A stretch of 64,000 nucleotides of DNA from Gilvimarinus polysaccharolyticus (GCF_001187555.1 NZ_LFIJ01000001.1:1576078-1640077); one strand, 5' to 3'. Positions 1 to 9,317 are shown, counted from the stretch's first letter. Program-made: numbers and translations. The notes: a model not told the origin generated them from the sequence alone.

Positions 1-426
1 ACGGGAGTTACCCCCACGTGTCGAGGCATCGGCACCTGAGCTACCACCGTAGGCACTACCCGTTGGAAGGGTTCTTCCGTTCAGGGTAACCATGTTTAAG
101 TCAGGGCCAAAACCACGGACGGTTATTTGTGAGCCTTCACCGTTATTACGATTGATTGAAACACCTGTAATACGCTGCAGAGACTCCGCAAGGTTGGTAT
201 CGGGGAATTTACCGATGTCTTCGGCAGAAATAGCATCCACAACACCCGAGGAATCACGCTTAATATCCATCGAGCGCTCAAGCGAGGCACGGATACCCGT
301 AACAACGACCTCCTCCAGCGTTCCTTCTTGATCTTGGGCTTGGGCAAGCTGCCCCATACTAACCATTGCAGCCGAAGCGACCGCTGAAGCTATCAATTTC
401 TTTTTAAAGTTAGATGTTTTATACAT
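1..426 (-). CDS. TonB-dependent receptor, N-terminal part (cut by window edge)
   Basis: The first 142 codons of an outer-membrane TonB-dependent receptor; the rest lies beyond the left edge. It starts at the ATG at 424-426 behind a good AGGAG site. The protein begins MYKTSNFKKKL with a signal peptide ending near AQAQ. A TonB-box-like stretch (EEVVVTGIRAS) follows, then the plug domain (DAISAEDIGKFPDTN, NLAESLQRITGVSI, TVRGFGPDLNMVTLNGR). The first 115 or so residues closely resemble the complete receptor at 6052-9108, so the two are paralogues. This plug signature is typical of the Xanthomonas/Caulobacter-type receptors that import oligosaccharides. The substrate cannot be read from this fragment. 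Confidence 0.93.
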   Translation of the reverse strand, partial: MYKTSNFKKKLIASAVASAAMVSMGQLAQAQDQEGTLEEVVVTGIRASLERSMDIKRDSSGVVDAISAEDIGKFPDTNLAESLQRITGVSINRNNGEGSQITVRGFGPDLNMVTLNGRTLPTGSAYGGSSGADASTRGGNSR

Positions 427-627
427 GAAGCTCTCCTTTTATTATTAATTCGGTACAGCACATACCCTTTCAAGCCAAAATAAACGTTGTGCAGGATGAG
501 TTAACAGGCTTATGACTTCGCTTCGAGTCTAGGGCAATACCTCTTGCAAGCTTCATAAGTCCAATTTACAACTCAACCTATTAGTCAAATTGACACTAAG
601 GGCATGTAAACTTACGTTATTAACGTC

Positions 628-650
628 AAGGATTCAACTGTTTTTTACCT
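628..650 (-). promoter_or_regulatory. Conserved upstream box shared by both receptor genes (copy 1)
   Basis: AAGGATTCAACTG followed by a T-run and ACCT (plus-strand reading) recurs as AAGGATTCAATCGC, T-run, ACCC at 9318-9342. Both copies lie about 200 bp upstream of a TonB-dependent receptor start. The shared position suggests a common promoter or regulator site; which protein binds is unknown. Confidence 0.45.
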
Positions 651-662
651 TAATAGGTAAAA
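643..662. promoter_or_regulatory. Operator-like inverted repeat upstream of the left receptor
   Basis: TTTTACCT-TAAT-AGGTAAAA, two perfect 8-bp arms around four bases, immediately next to the conserved upstream box. It has the form of a dimeric repressor or activator site. No regulator gene is nearby in this window. Confidence 0.45.
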
Positions 663-985
663 GTTCCTTAGCTTTTAAAAAAAGAGTGTAACTGGCGACA
701 AAACAAGCTTTTGGAGGCCATTAAAGGCTAGATAAACTGAATAAAAAAGCGATCCTATAGAACTGAACAGAGCTAAGATTTACCGCAGAAAGAGAGGTAA
801 CACAAGATTAAAGACACAATGAAGTCTGACTGAGGGGACACAAAAGTACATTTAGCATCACTGCGGCGTTATCGCAGCAAAATGATAATAAAGAAGTGGT
901 ATTAATAGGTATTTGAAAAGACTAGCAAGGCGAAACTAACCACCATAACCATGCAGTGCGTATCAGCATAGACGCGGATAATTTT

Positions 986-1026
986 CGCCTTCGCGGTATA
1001 GACAAATACGATATACTGCGAAGGCG
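986..1026 (-). terminator. Hairpin downstream of sapC
   Basis: CGCCTTCGC and GTATA arms pair with TATAC and GCGAAGGCG with one mismatched position between the two blocks. It lies 50 bp past the sapC stop. There is no clear U-tract on the minus strand, so it may act as a 3'-end stabiliser or a weak terminator. Confidence 0.45.
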
Positions 1027-1075
1027 TAATCAAACAAACCTTTTAACCTACATACAAGCTAAAAGGTTCTATAAC

Positions 1076-1804
1076 TTACTGCTCAGATTGCGCTTGCTTC
1101 ATGGCAATAAGCTTCTGTAAATTGCCAGTAGAGCCCATCACCCAATAAGCTCCCTGCAAAAAACCAGATGCGTGCAGCTGCTCTAACGCCTCACCACGCA
1201 AAGCCGCCAATCGTTCATGACTAATCGTATAAAAGTCTGTCAAACTAAATGACTCATCGGCAGAAACTTCGACATTGATGGTTACCTGTTCGATAAGCTC
1301 CAACTCTTCAAACTTCTGAAACATAGCCTGACTTACACTGATGCCATCGTGAATTGCATTTAAAATTTTAGCCATATGATCTAGGTAAGGCGTATTAGAA
1401 CCCTGCGGTAAGAAAACCGGCCGCCCCTCTTGCTCGTTAACACGCGCATCATCTAGATCGACATGAACCATGGGCTCTTTGACAAGTTCACCATCTTTTT
1501 CACTTTCATGAAACCCAATTAAAAAAGGACCACGAGCAGCAATAGCTGGAATATAATCCGCCCGCCAGCCACCATCTTTTAAGAACAAGTTTTCTCCTTT
1601 AGCAAGCCCGAGTAAAGCATAAGATTGATACTCTCCCGTCTCGGGATTTTTACTAAATAGAATCGGATATTCTCGTTGAATATCGGCAAACTCGGTGGGA
1701 AAAGTCATCACACAATTCACATTGTTACCAAACTCTTCCCCATAGCCTTCACGCACTTTTAAGTTGGCATGTTGAACATTATTAAGCAGTACATGTTTCG
1801 TCAT
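1076..1804 (-). CDS. sapC: SapC family protein
   Basis: A 242-residue cytoplasmic-looking protein of the SapC family, recognised from its N-terminal pattern (HANLKVREGYG, TEFADIQREYPILF) and the middle block FLIGFHES. The family is named after a Campylobacter surface-layer locus, but in Caulobacter, Xanthomonas and marine gammaproteobacteria it recurs beside TonB-dependent receptors and tryptophan-halogenase-like genes. Its biochemical role is not established. Here it is the last gene of the minus-strand run receptor, halogenase, cupin, halogenase, sapC, 82 bp after the second halogenase, so it is probably co-transcribed. The start ATG lacks a strong ribosome binding site. Confidence 0.88.
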   Translation of the reverse strand: MTKHVLLNNVQHANLKVREGYGEEFGNNVNCVMTFPTEFADIQREYPILFSKNPETGEYQSYALLGLAKGENLFLKDGGWRADYIPAIAARGPFLIGFHESEKDGELVKEPMVHVDLDDARVNEQEGRPVFLPQGSNTPYLDHMAKILNAIHDGISVSQAMFQKFEELELIEQVTINVEVSADESFSLTDFYTISHERLAALRGEALEQLHASGFLQGAYWVMGSTGNLQKLIAMKQAQSEQ

Positions 1805-1886
1805 AGTAAAATCACTGTATTTAATTATTAGTAAAATATTCTAAGTGTTTATAAGCATTAAGACCAAAAGCAGAAATCAACCTGCA

Positions 1887-3368
1887 TTAATCGCGAATAA
1901 AACTCTCAAGAAACTCATTATGGGTTGGCATCTTCTCTACAAAGCCAGCGATCGAGGCCCGATAATTATCCATATACGCAGTAAAATCAGCGCTACTCAT
2001 ATTGTCTGCAGCCGGATGGTAATGACGTGGCATGACCCCCTGCCCTAACAATACTTGATTCCAAGAGTTCGGGGTAAAAAGTTCATCAGAAGACCAGTGA
2101 ATTCGACCCGACTCCTGATAAATCTCCATCCGTGTTTTTAAAGATTCTGGAACCTCCATATCCCGACAGTAGCGCCAAAAATCACTGTCATCACGCTGGG
2201 TTGCCTTATAGTGCAGCAAGATGAAATCCCTAAGATCCAGCAGCTCATTACGCGCTTGACGGTTATATTCATCGACATCGACCTGCTGGACACCATCGAC
2301 CGGGATCATCCGCATTAAGCGCACCACAGCAGAGGATATCAAGTGAATACTGGTTGACTCCAGCGGCTCAATAAAACCACTAGATAAACCAATGGCAACA
2401 CAGTTTTTATGCCACGATTTTTTCCGTTTGCCCGGTTTAAAACCTATCACTCGAGGCTCAGTAATCAAATCACCAGAAACATTTTGCAACAGAAAATCAG
2501 TCGCCGCCTGATCGCTCAAGTACTTGCTTGAATACACCAAGCCATTACCCACACGGTTCTGCAGAGGGATACGCCACTGCCAACCATTGGCGTGCGCTCT
2601 AGAGCGCGTGTAAGGGGTTAATATTTCATCTGCCTGCGTTTGTACGGCTACGGCTCTATCGCAAATAAAATAGTTCGACCAGTCCTCATAACCAACGTGC
2701 AACGCCTGTTCAATAAGTAGCCCTCTAAAGCCCGTGCAGTCAACAAATAAATCGCCGGTTATGGCCTCTCCCGAGGCTAAGTGTAACGCGTGAATACTGC
2801 CATCGTCAGAGTCAAGCTCAACACGCTTAATAGTTCCCTCAATACGATTAACACCACGCGCCTCACTGACTTTACGCAAATATTTTGCGTACAAACCAGC
2901 GTCTAGATGGTAAGCAAAGCCCATTCGGGGATTTTTAGTAATAGCAAATTTACCCGCTTTAGATGCTTGCGCTTCTACCGAGTAATCCCAATACTTATGA
3001 GCATCTCCTTCGCGCTTGGATCGCAACCAATAATGTTGAAACTGTCCTGCCCAAAACTCACGTCCGGTATCGCCAAACGAATGGAAGTAACTATCACCAA
3101 TAGCCCCCCAGTTTTCAAACTGGATGCCTAACTTAAAAGTAGCATTGGTCTCTCGGACAAACTCCTGCTCTTGTAATTGCAAAAGTAAATGGAAGGTCTG
3201 CAGCGTTGGAATAGTCGCCTCGCCCACGCCAACGGTTGGGATGTCGTCAGATTCAATTAAAGTCACTGTAGCGCAATGGCCTAATTGAGACACCAAGGCG
3301 CAGGCAACCATCCATCCAGCGGTTCCGCCCCCTGCCACCACTATATTTTGCTTCGCGTTATTCTCCAC
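1887..3368 (-). CDS. Flavin-dependent tryptophan halogenase family protein
   Basis: A 493-residue member of the PrnA-type flavin-dependent halogenase family. Visible features are the FAD-binding GGGTAGW at residues 13-19, a lysine at 79 in TFKLG (the position of the PrnA catalytic lysine), the family signature WQWRIP at 263-268, and GFIEPLES around 331-338 near the second catalytic region. Together they suggest an intact FADH2-dependent halogenase. In receptor-linked clusters like this one the true substrate is unknown and probably not free tryptophan. It starts at GTG, supported by an excellent GGAGGT site. It lies 15 bp after the cupin gene, in one operon. A flavin reductase partner is not visible in the window. 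Confidence 0.92.
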   Translation of the reverse strand: MENNAKQNIVVAGGGTAGWMVACALVSQLGHCATVTLIESDDIPTVGVGEATIPTLQTFHLLLQLQEQEFVRETNATFKLGIQFENWGAIGDSYFHSFGDTGREFWAGQFQHYWLRSKREGDAHKYWDYSVEAQASKAGKFAITKNPRMGFAYHLDAGLYAKYLRKVSEARGVNRIEGTIKRVELDSDDGSIHALHLASGEAITGDLFVDCTGFRGLLIEQALHVGYEDWSNYFICDRAVAVQTQADEILTPYTRSRAHANGWQWRIPLQNRVGNGLVYSSKYLSDQAATDFLLQNVSGDLITEPRVIGFKPGKRKKSWHKNCVAIGLSSGFIEPLESTSIHLISSAVVRLMRMIPVDGVQQVDVDEYNRQARNELLDLRDFILLHYKATQRDDSDFWRYCRDMEVPESLKTRMEIYQESGRIHWSSDELFTPNSWNQVLLGQGVMPRHYHPAADNMSSADFTAYMDNYRASIAGFVEKMPTHNEFLESFIRD

Positions 3369-3383
3369 AGAACCTCCGTTAGA

Positions 3384-4397
3384 TTATCTTTTTAATCTGC
3401 CCAGCAACCATGCTCGTAATTTTCTTGCCTCTATCTCGTCCAAAGCATTAAGAAAGCCACGAGCAGCCTCGGGGATATGATCGTATTTATTATCTTGCTC
3501 ACTAAAGATGTAGTGGTTAAATATTTCCTGCCAAGCCGATTTTTCTTTTTTAGGCAAATCACGTATGGCTAATATGGCATGGCACAGAGCATCCATCGGC
3601 GAGTCCATAAAGGGCTTGTCATCTCGCCACCAATAATTCACCAAACCATTAACCGGAGCTAACGATTCCACATGATGCCACCACATAGCGGGAATAAACA
3701 ATGCATCGCCTGGGTTTAAATCAATCACATAAGAGGCGTCTTGTGCCGCCTTAAAATTGGGGAATATTTCAAAATCTGGCCGCTTAAAATCAACCATACT
3801 AACCACCTGCCCCGACGGAGTTGGCTGCAAAGGACCTAAATATAGATTTTTAAGCTGCTCGGGCGGGAATAATGTAAATCGCCGTTGACCGGCAATACAA
3901 CAGGCTAAATTATCTGGGGAATCAAAGTGAGCGGCTATCCGGCTACGATTACCTAACCAAATACTCGCCAAGGGATTAACGTTAGACAGTGGCAGATCGT
4001 TATCAGCGCTAAACCCGGGCAGGCAGCGCTCGACTGTCGTGGAGCCAACATAATAAGTATCAGGCTGATCCGACTCTTTACTCGTTAATACACACTCAAG
4101 GATCGTCAGCAGTGATTCTCGCGCCGATGAGAAATTCATCGCTTGGGCGTCATCGGTATAAAAAAAACGCCCCTCTTGCTCGTACCCAGTTTTATAGTAG
4201 GTAACTGGCGAACCTTTATAAAAACTTGCTAAATACTCGCAAAAACTGTCATCAGACTGTTTAGCTCGCTGCACCACAGGCCAGTGCGCCACCAGCCCTT
4301 TAAATAGAATGGGAGCATTCCCCTCACCAATGCGTGACAAAACGTCATTAGGTGCCACTTGCGATTGTTGCTTAATGCAGCGCTCAGAGATGCTCAT
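3384..4397 (-). CDS. Cupin-like (JmjC/cupin_8) domain protein
   Basis: A 337-residue protein of the cupin_8/JmjC-like superfamily. A metal-binding HxD is visible as H157-F-D159 in RIAAHFDSPDN. The distal histidine is within the WWHHV block at 239-243, following the typical PGDALFIPAMW turn. This matches Fe(II)/2-oxoglutarate-dependent oxygenases of the FIH/JmjC class, although activity is inferred. It sits between the two halogenase genes, 8 bp after one and 15 bp before the next, so it is surely in the same operon. Halogenase-cupin-SapC groups recur beside TonB-dependent receptors in polysaccharide-degrading bacteria. Confidence 0.87.
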   Translation of the reverse strand: MSISERCIKQQSQVAPNDVLSRIGEGNAPILFKGLVAHWPVVQRAKQSDDSFCEYLASFYKGSPVTYYKTGYEQEGRFFYTDDAQAMNFSSARESLLTILECVLTSKESDQPDTYYVGSTTVERCLPGFSADNDLPLSNVNPLASIWLGNRSRIAAHFDSPDNLACCIAGQRRFTLFPPEQLKNLYLGPLQPTPSGQVVSMVDFKRPDFEIFPNFKAAQDASYVIDLNPGDALFIPAMWWHHVESLAPVNGLVNYWWRDDKPFMDSPMDALCHAILAIRDLPKKEKSAWQEIFNHYIFSEQDNKYDHIPEAARGFLNALDEIEARKLRAWLLGRLKR

Positions 4398-4405
4398 CCG
4401 ATCTA

Positions 4406-5959
4406 TTACACCTTTTTTAAACCGTGTTTTTTAATACTGTTTAACAGAGCACGGTTAGTATTCATACTGCGCACATATTTCTCATACAACTTTTGCGCTT
4501 GCATCACAGCCTCGCGCCCGCCCTCTAAATTAAACGAGCTACGGCCCAGATCTGGGTAGCGCGTCTCAAAACCTAAACCATACAGTACATACTGGTAACT
4601 TGCAGCGGGAAATATTTCTTCAGCGTGTAAAAAGTCCCGCTCATAGGGTGGCCGACTACGCCACAACTCAAGCTTTTCTTGCAGCTCTTTAGACGCACTT
4701 TTAATATCTGTCGCCGCGCGCCAATAAGCACTATCGCGTCGCTCTGACAACAAATAATGCAATTTTAAAAATTCAATAATCCGCTGCCAACGATAGCTAA
4801 ATATCTCATTAAAGCGTCGTGCGACTATATCCATTTCGGCTCGAGTATTGGGCAGCTCATCGCGAATCATAGTAACCGACAGTTCAACTAGGGCCAATGC
4901 AGAGGCTTCCAGAGGCTCGATAAAACCTGCGGACATCCCCACAGCTACACAGTTTTTATGCCAAAACTTTTCACGATGCCCGGGCTCAAAAGTCAACGAA
5001 CGAAACGTTAAATCCGATATTACTTCGGGCTTAACTGACTGCGAAAGGTACGTTTCTAACTCTGGTCGGATACTGGCCTCATCGGCGTGATCGCTCGAAT
5101 ACACATAGCCGACGCCACGACGATTAGACAAACCTATATCCCACGTCCAGCCCGACTTTTGCGCTGTCGCAATGGTAGTACTAGCGATCTCAGCATCGTC
5201 ACTAGCATAAGGAACCTGAACAGCCAAAGCTCGATCATTAATAGAATCTTGACGACAACTTTTAAAAGCGACGCCATAATGGTTACCGAGCAACAAGCTA
5301 TGGGTGCCGGAACAATCTACAAATAACTCACCCTCGATAGCGCCATGAGTTCGCGTAACAAGAGCGCTTATATCGCCGTTGTCTGCCGCTTTCACTTGCT
5401 CGACATGATCAACGATGTGTTTGACACCTAGCTTGTTGACGCAGTGCTCTTTTAGCAACTGAGTAAATTTACCCGCATCAAGGTGATAACCATAATTAAG
5501 TGCACCGGCGAATTCCGGCATCGTGATTTGCTTAGGGGCCAAATGCAAGTCGCAAATACGGCCTTGTATTCCCGCAACCCAATCGTACGATTGAGAAGGG
5601 TAAGATGCCTGCCAGAGGGCATGAGCATTATGCAAGCCAAACCCAGCAGGTAAAGTAAATGGGTGAGAGTAATAGTCATCAGGCGCCCCCGTTTTCCAAC
5701 CAACAAACGTGGACCCTTGTTTAAAAGAAGCGTTACAGCACAACAAAAAATCCGTCTCTGACAGACCGATCTTTTTAAGAGTGGCACGCATAGTCGGCCA
5801 AGTCCCTTCACCGACGCCGATAGTGCTTACGTCAGGGGATTCAACCACAGAGACCCTAATAGCGGGGCTTGAATCTAATCGGCGAAACTCAGCAGCTAAA
5901 ATTCCAGCACAAAGCCAACCCGCGCTTCCACCACCGACAATAACAATATCATTAATCAT
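4406..5959 (-). CDS. Flavin-dependent tryptophan halogenase family protein (divergent signature)
   Basis: A 517-residue second halogenase paralogue. The FAD motif GGGSAGW is at 9-15, a lysine at 80 (NASFKQG) matches the catalytic lysine position, and GFIEPLEAS is present in the C-terminal half. The usual WxWxIP signature reads WTWDIG at 271-276, so the proline is replaced by glycine. The two halogenases are clearly diverged, so they may have different substrates or form a heteromeric pair. It is the first gene after the receptor, 92 bp downstream, with a strong hairpin between them. The ribosome binding site is weak (AGAAGT). Confidence 0.9.
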   Translation of the reverse strand: MINDIVIVGGGSAGWLCAGILAAEFRRLDSSPAIRVSVVESPDVSTIGVGEGTWPTMRATLKKIGLSETDFLLCCNASFKQGSTFVGWKTGAPDDYYSHPFTLPAGFGLHNAHALWQASYPSQSYDWVAGIQGRICDLHLAPKQITMPEFAGALNYGYHLDAGKFTQLLKEHCVNKLGVKHIVDHVEQVKAADNGDISALVTRTHGAIEGELFVDCSGTHSLLLGNHYGVAFKSCRQDSINDRALAVQVPYASDDAEIASTTIATAQKSGWTWDIGLSNRRGVGYVYSSDHADEASIRPELETYLSQSVKPEVISDLTFRSLTFEPGHREKFWHKNCVAVGMSAGFIEPLEASALALVELSVTMIRDELPNTRAEMDIVARRFNEIFSYRWQRIIEFLKLHYLLSERRDSAYWRAATDIKSASKELQEKLELWRSRPPYERDFLHAEEIFPAASYQYVLYGLGFETRYPDLGRSSFNLEGGREAVMQAQKLYEKYVRSMNTNRALLNSIKKHGLKKV

Positions 5960-5999
5960 TATTTTTACTTCTAGCTAATTAACAAATGCTGCGACGAAA

Positions 6000-6023
6000 G
6001 AAGCCGCTGTTTCCAGCGGCTTC
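6000..6023 (-). terminator. Perfect hairpin between receptor and halogenase genes
   Basis: GAAGCCGCTG, TTTC loop, CAGCGGCTTC: a 10-bp perfect stem, followed on the minus strand by TTTCGTCGC. It lies about 30 bp past the receptor stop. It could be a leaky intrinsic terminator or an mRNA-stabilising hairpin that keeps receptor expression above that of the downstream enzymes. Confidence 0.65.
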
Positions 6024-6051
6024 TCGCGGTCAACTCTAAAACTATTAAGCT

Positions 6052-9000
6052 TTAGAAGGTATAACGAGCACCTACTGAGTAACGAGCACCCAGATCTTCT
6101 AAACTAAACATCTGGCTTTCTGAACGACCGTACAAGCGTGAATCTTCGCCTGTAATGTTTAAGCCTTCAGCAGACAGAGTCAGGTTGTCGGTTAACTCAT
6201 AGCTAATAGAGAGATCGATTTGCGAGTAATCAGCTACATAACCTGGAGCATTACTACCACCTTGAGCTAAGCTGCTCAAGTATGCTTCACGCCAGTTATA
6301 AGTTACACGCGCCTGCCAGCGATCTTTATCGTAGATAGCCGCGATGTTGGCAGTATCACTTACGCCCAACATAGCAAACTGCTCTAGAGTGCCGGTGTTA
6401 TCAACATCTAAATCAGACTCAACCATGGTGTAGTTAGCTTGCACACCAAACCCAGACTCACCAAAGAAGTGCTGTGCAGACAGCTCAACACCGGTAATTG
6501 TGTCGTCTTGGAAGTTGCTAGGCATAGTCACATCCCACTGCTGAATCGGATCTGCAGAGGTCGCTAGTACAGAAGTAGACTCATCAGCTGGATCCAAACC
6601 TTCGTTCATCAACATCATGTCATGCTGGTGAGCTTCACTGTTTGGGTTCCAAAGGCTACCGTCACGGTTCAATGTACCTTCATCGCGTAAAGCGTTGATA
6701 TCAGCCAAGGCTTGATCAAAGCGAGCGCCTGAACGTGGATCACGTAAACCGTAAACTTCGCCTTGAGCAACAGTTGTTCCAATAAAGTCAGATACTTCTT
6801 TTTGGAACAACGCTATAGACATATAGCTGCCTTCGTCGTAGTACCACTCAGCCGACAAATCTAAGTTTTGCGACTCAAGAGGCGTCAACAAAGGGTTACC
6901 GCCTGAAGCTTGACGCAAGTACTGATTACTCACGCTATTTGCGGCCGCTAGGTCGCCATAAGCTGGACGAGCAATCGTCACGCTGTAAGAAGCACGTACT
7001 TTAATGTCGTCAGACAAGCTGATGTCAAAATCAACATTTGGCAAGAAGTTGTCATAGCTATTAGTTACACTCACCACACCTGGTAAGCCTGCACCGAAGA
7101 CCAAAGACAGATCGTTATCACCATCCCAGCTTTGATTCTGAGGCACGTTAACACCAGCCATCGAAGTCACATCAGTTTCTTCTTGACGCAAACCAATTAC
7201 GATATTTGAAGCCATGCCACCAATATCGAAAGCACCGTGGAACTGTACGTAATAGGCGGTTACTTCTTCAATAATAGTACGATCCAAAGACAGAACATTA
7301 TTGGCCTGAACCTTCCCGTTCGGGAAGTCTTTAAAGTTCTCGCCAATAGCTTCATCAGTTAAGCCGCGAGCATACATCCACTCAAGAGTCTCAGCGACTC
7401 TATCGAAGTCAGCCTCAACACCAAAGTCAAGGAAATTAGCATCACCTGTGGTGCTGTCAAAGCTTGGGAAACCCTCACCAAAATCACGTGGCGAGAAGTA
7501 TGAAGGCCAGTCGTTACCAAACAGGTCGGGATCTACACCACCCCAGTTACCCATGGTAATACGTGGGCTTTCACCGTTATTCATCAAAGTACTGTTGGTA
7601 TCTTTACGATCTTCAACACCAAAGCTCAGGTCAGTCGCCTCAAAGAAAGCAAATCCACCAAGATCCAAAGTACCATCAATACGTACTTGCTTAATGTTGG
7701 TTTCGGTGTTGTCCCAACGCGAAGAACCCATGGCAGAGCTAATATCGCCGCCATCTAAAATGCCGTTATTGTTGCCTTTGTCAGCGCGAGAATCGTCAAA
7801 GCTAATTCCCATCAACGGCAGATCACCACTCCAATCTGAGTATTCAGCAGTAGTGATGTTGGCGTTTAGGCCTAACTCGGTTTGGGCAGTTTTGTTCTTA
7901 GCAGTTGAGTCGTGGTAATCAAGAGCCAAGTCAAAATTGTCTGTTACGTTCCACTCAAGATTAAGACCGATCGACTCCATGTTGCTGTCGCCGGTGTACT
8001 GCTGGCTAGCAAATGAGGTGTCTTTACCGGCATCTACCGAGTAGGTTTCAGAGTAAATAATAGGTGTATTTACTTCTTGTCCGCCATCAAAGGTCAACGC
8101 AGTAATAGCGCTCTCGTTATACCAGGTCGATTGCTGTGAGCGCTGAGCCTCTAAGCTATAATCGGTATAGGTATAATCTACAGTCGCAGTTAAAGAATCT
8201 ACTGGACGGAATTGTAAAGTTAACTGACCGTTAATGCGCTCACGATGGTTATCTTCTAGGGCGTAACGCAGATCAGTAGGGATCGCGTAAAGCGAGCCAG
8301 CAGGCAGTGGGTTAGTGATTGTTGCACCTTCTGGAGTGCTACCGTGAGTGCCATCAGCGGCCACTTCACGCAACTGCCAGTTGTTTACAAAAGCGTTTGA
8401 ACGAACGTTATCACGCTCTTGGTAAGCACCGGTGACGGCAACACCAAAAGTGCCTTCGTCGTTTGCCCAGCTGAATATGCCTGACATTTCTGGAGTTACT
8501 TCACGGCCATCGCCACCACGAGACATGGTTGTGTCGTGTACCGCTTTAACGCCAACAGAAGCGCGCGTTTCACCAACATCCAATGGACGTACAGTTTTTA
8601 AGTTAAGAGTAGCACCCAAACCACCGCCAGCAATATCAGCTCGGCCGGTTTTGAACACTTCTACACCGCTTACGCTTTCTGAGGCGAGCGAAGCAAAATC
8701 AAAGGCACGGCTCGCGCGATCGCCAGCACCGCCATCATTGGTAACCGCTGGCATATTACGGCCATTCAAGGTCACCATGTTCATGCCTGGATCAATACCA
8801 CGAACAGTTACTTTAGCGCCTTCACCGTTAGTACGGGTAATAGACACACCAGCAATGCGCTGCATAGATTCGGCTAAGTTGGCATCCGGCATTTTACCGA
8901 TATCTTCAGCCGAGATCGCATCAACTACACCAGTTGCATCTCGTTTTACGTCCATTGCGCGGTCAAGAGATGCGCGAATACCCGTAACAACTACTTCTTC

Positions 9001-9108
9001 TACCATCTCGCCATCTTGGGCGTAGGCAAACTGGCCCATACTGGCCAGTGCAGCCGAGGCAACAGCCGAGGCAATTAGCTTCTTCTTAAAATTAGATTTT
9101 TTATACAT
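6052..9108 (-). CDS. TonB-dependent receptor (Xanthomonas/Caulobacter type)
   Basis: A complete 1018-residue outer-membrane receptor that imports a substrate using the TonB-ExbB-ExbD system. The protein shows a signal peptide ending near AYAQ, a TonB-box-like EEVVVTGIRAS, a plug domain (DAISAEDIGKMPDANLAES, then TVRGIDPGMNMVTLNGR), a long beta-barrel, and the typical terminal phenylalanine (SVGARYTF). The ATG at 9106-9108 behind AAAGGAGAGCC was chosen over a 17-codon upstream extension, because it matches the start of the paralogue at the left edge. It leads the halogenase-cupin-SapC operon. Family and context suggest an oligosaccharide ligand, but this is not proven. Confidence 0.95.
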   Translation of the reverse strand: MYKKSNFKKKLIASAVASAALASMGQFAYAQDGEMVEEVVVTGIRASLDRAMDVKRDATGVVDAISAEDIGKMPDANLAESMQRIAGVSITRTNGEGAKVTVRGIDPGMNMVTLNGRNMPAVTNDGGAGDRASRAFDFASLASESVSGVEVFKTGRADIAGGGLGATLNLKTVRPLDVGETRASVGVKAVHDTTMSRGGDGREVTPEMSGIFSWANDEGTFGVAVTGAYQERDNVRSNAFVNNWQLREVAADGTHGSTPEGATITNPLPAGSLYAIPTDLRYALEDNHRERINGQLTLQFRPVDSLTATVDYTYTDYSLEAQRSQQSTWYNESAITALTFDGGQEVNTPIIYSETYSVDAGKDTSFASQQYTGDSNMESIGLNLEWNVTDNFDLALDYHDSTAKNKTAQTELGLNANITTAEYSDWSGDLPLMGISFDDSRADKGNNNGILDGGDISSAMGSSRWDNTETNIKQVRIDGTLDLGGFAFFEATDLSFGVEDRKDTNSTLMNNGESPRITMGNWGGVDPDLFGNDWPSYFSPRDFGEGFPSFDSTTGDANFLDFGVEADFDRVAETLEWMYARGLTDEAIGENFKDFPNGKVQANNVLSLDRTIIEEVTAYYVQFHGAFDIGGMASNIVIGLRQEETDVTSMAGVNVPQNQSWDGDNDLSLVFGAGLPGVVSVTNSYDNFLPNVDFDISLSDDIKVRASYSVTIARPAYGDLAAANSVSNQYLRQASGGNPLLTPLESQNLDLSAEWYYDEGSYMSIALFQKEVSDFIGTTVAQGEVYGLRDPRSGARFDQALADINALRDEGTLNRDGSLWNPNSEAHQHDMMLMNEGLDPADESTSVLATSADPIQQWDVTMPSNFQDDTITGVELSAQHFFGESGFGVQANYTMVESDLDVDNTGTLEQFAMLGVSDTANIAAIYDKDRWQARVTYNWREAYLSSLAQGGSNAPGYVADYSQIDLSISYELTDNLTLSAEGLNITGEDSRLYGRSESQMFSLEDLGARYSVGARYTF

Positions 9109-9317
9109 GAGGCTCTCCTTTGTTTTTATCATCAGGACTAACAGTACCGCCCCCCTCAAACCTGCACTGCATGATCTAAGGGGTTATTCGTTCTCTTGTG
9201 ATTAAACGAATTTTGTTATCACTCTCTTAGAGGTGATCTTATTTGGCGCGGTCATTTACGTGCCGCATTTGTAGCGCCACGCCAAATTGGTTGATGGAAA
9301 TCTACGACAACGGACAT

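Larger units (their letters stand above)
427..1075. other. Intergenic region between sapC and the left receptor
   Basis: A 649-bp stretch with no convincing gene. It holds the promoter region of the left receptor (read leftwards), a box at 628-650 shared with the other receptor's upstream region, a palindrome at 643-662 and a hairpin at 986-1026 close behind the sapC stop. It is AT-rich, as expected for a promoter region. Confidence 0.6.

Noticed and set aside
7448-7918. A 156-codon open frame on the plus strand
   Set aside because: Antisense to the receptor barrel region; no start signal or recognisable protein features.
8432-9025. A 197-codon open frame on the plus strand
   Set aside because: It lies entirely antisense to the N-terminal half of the receptor, has no domain or ribosome binding site, and is explained by codon bias in the real gene.
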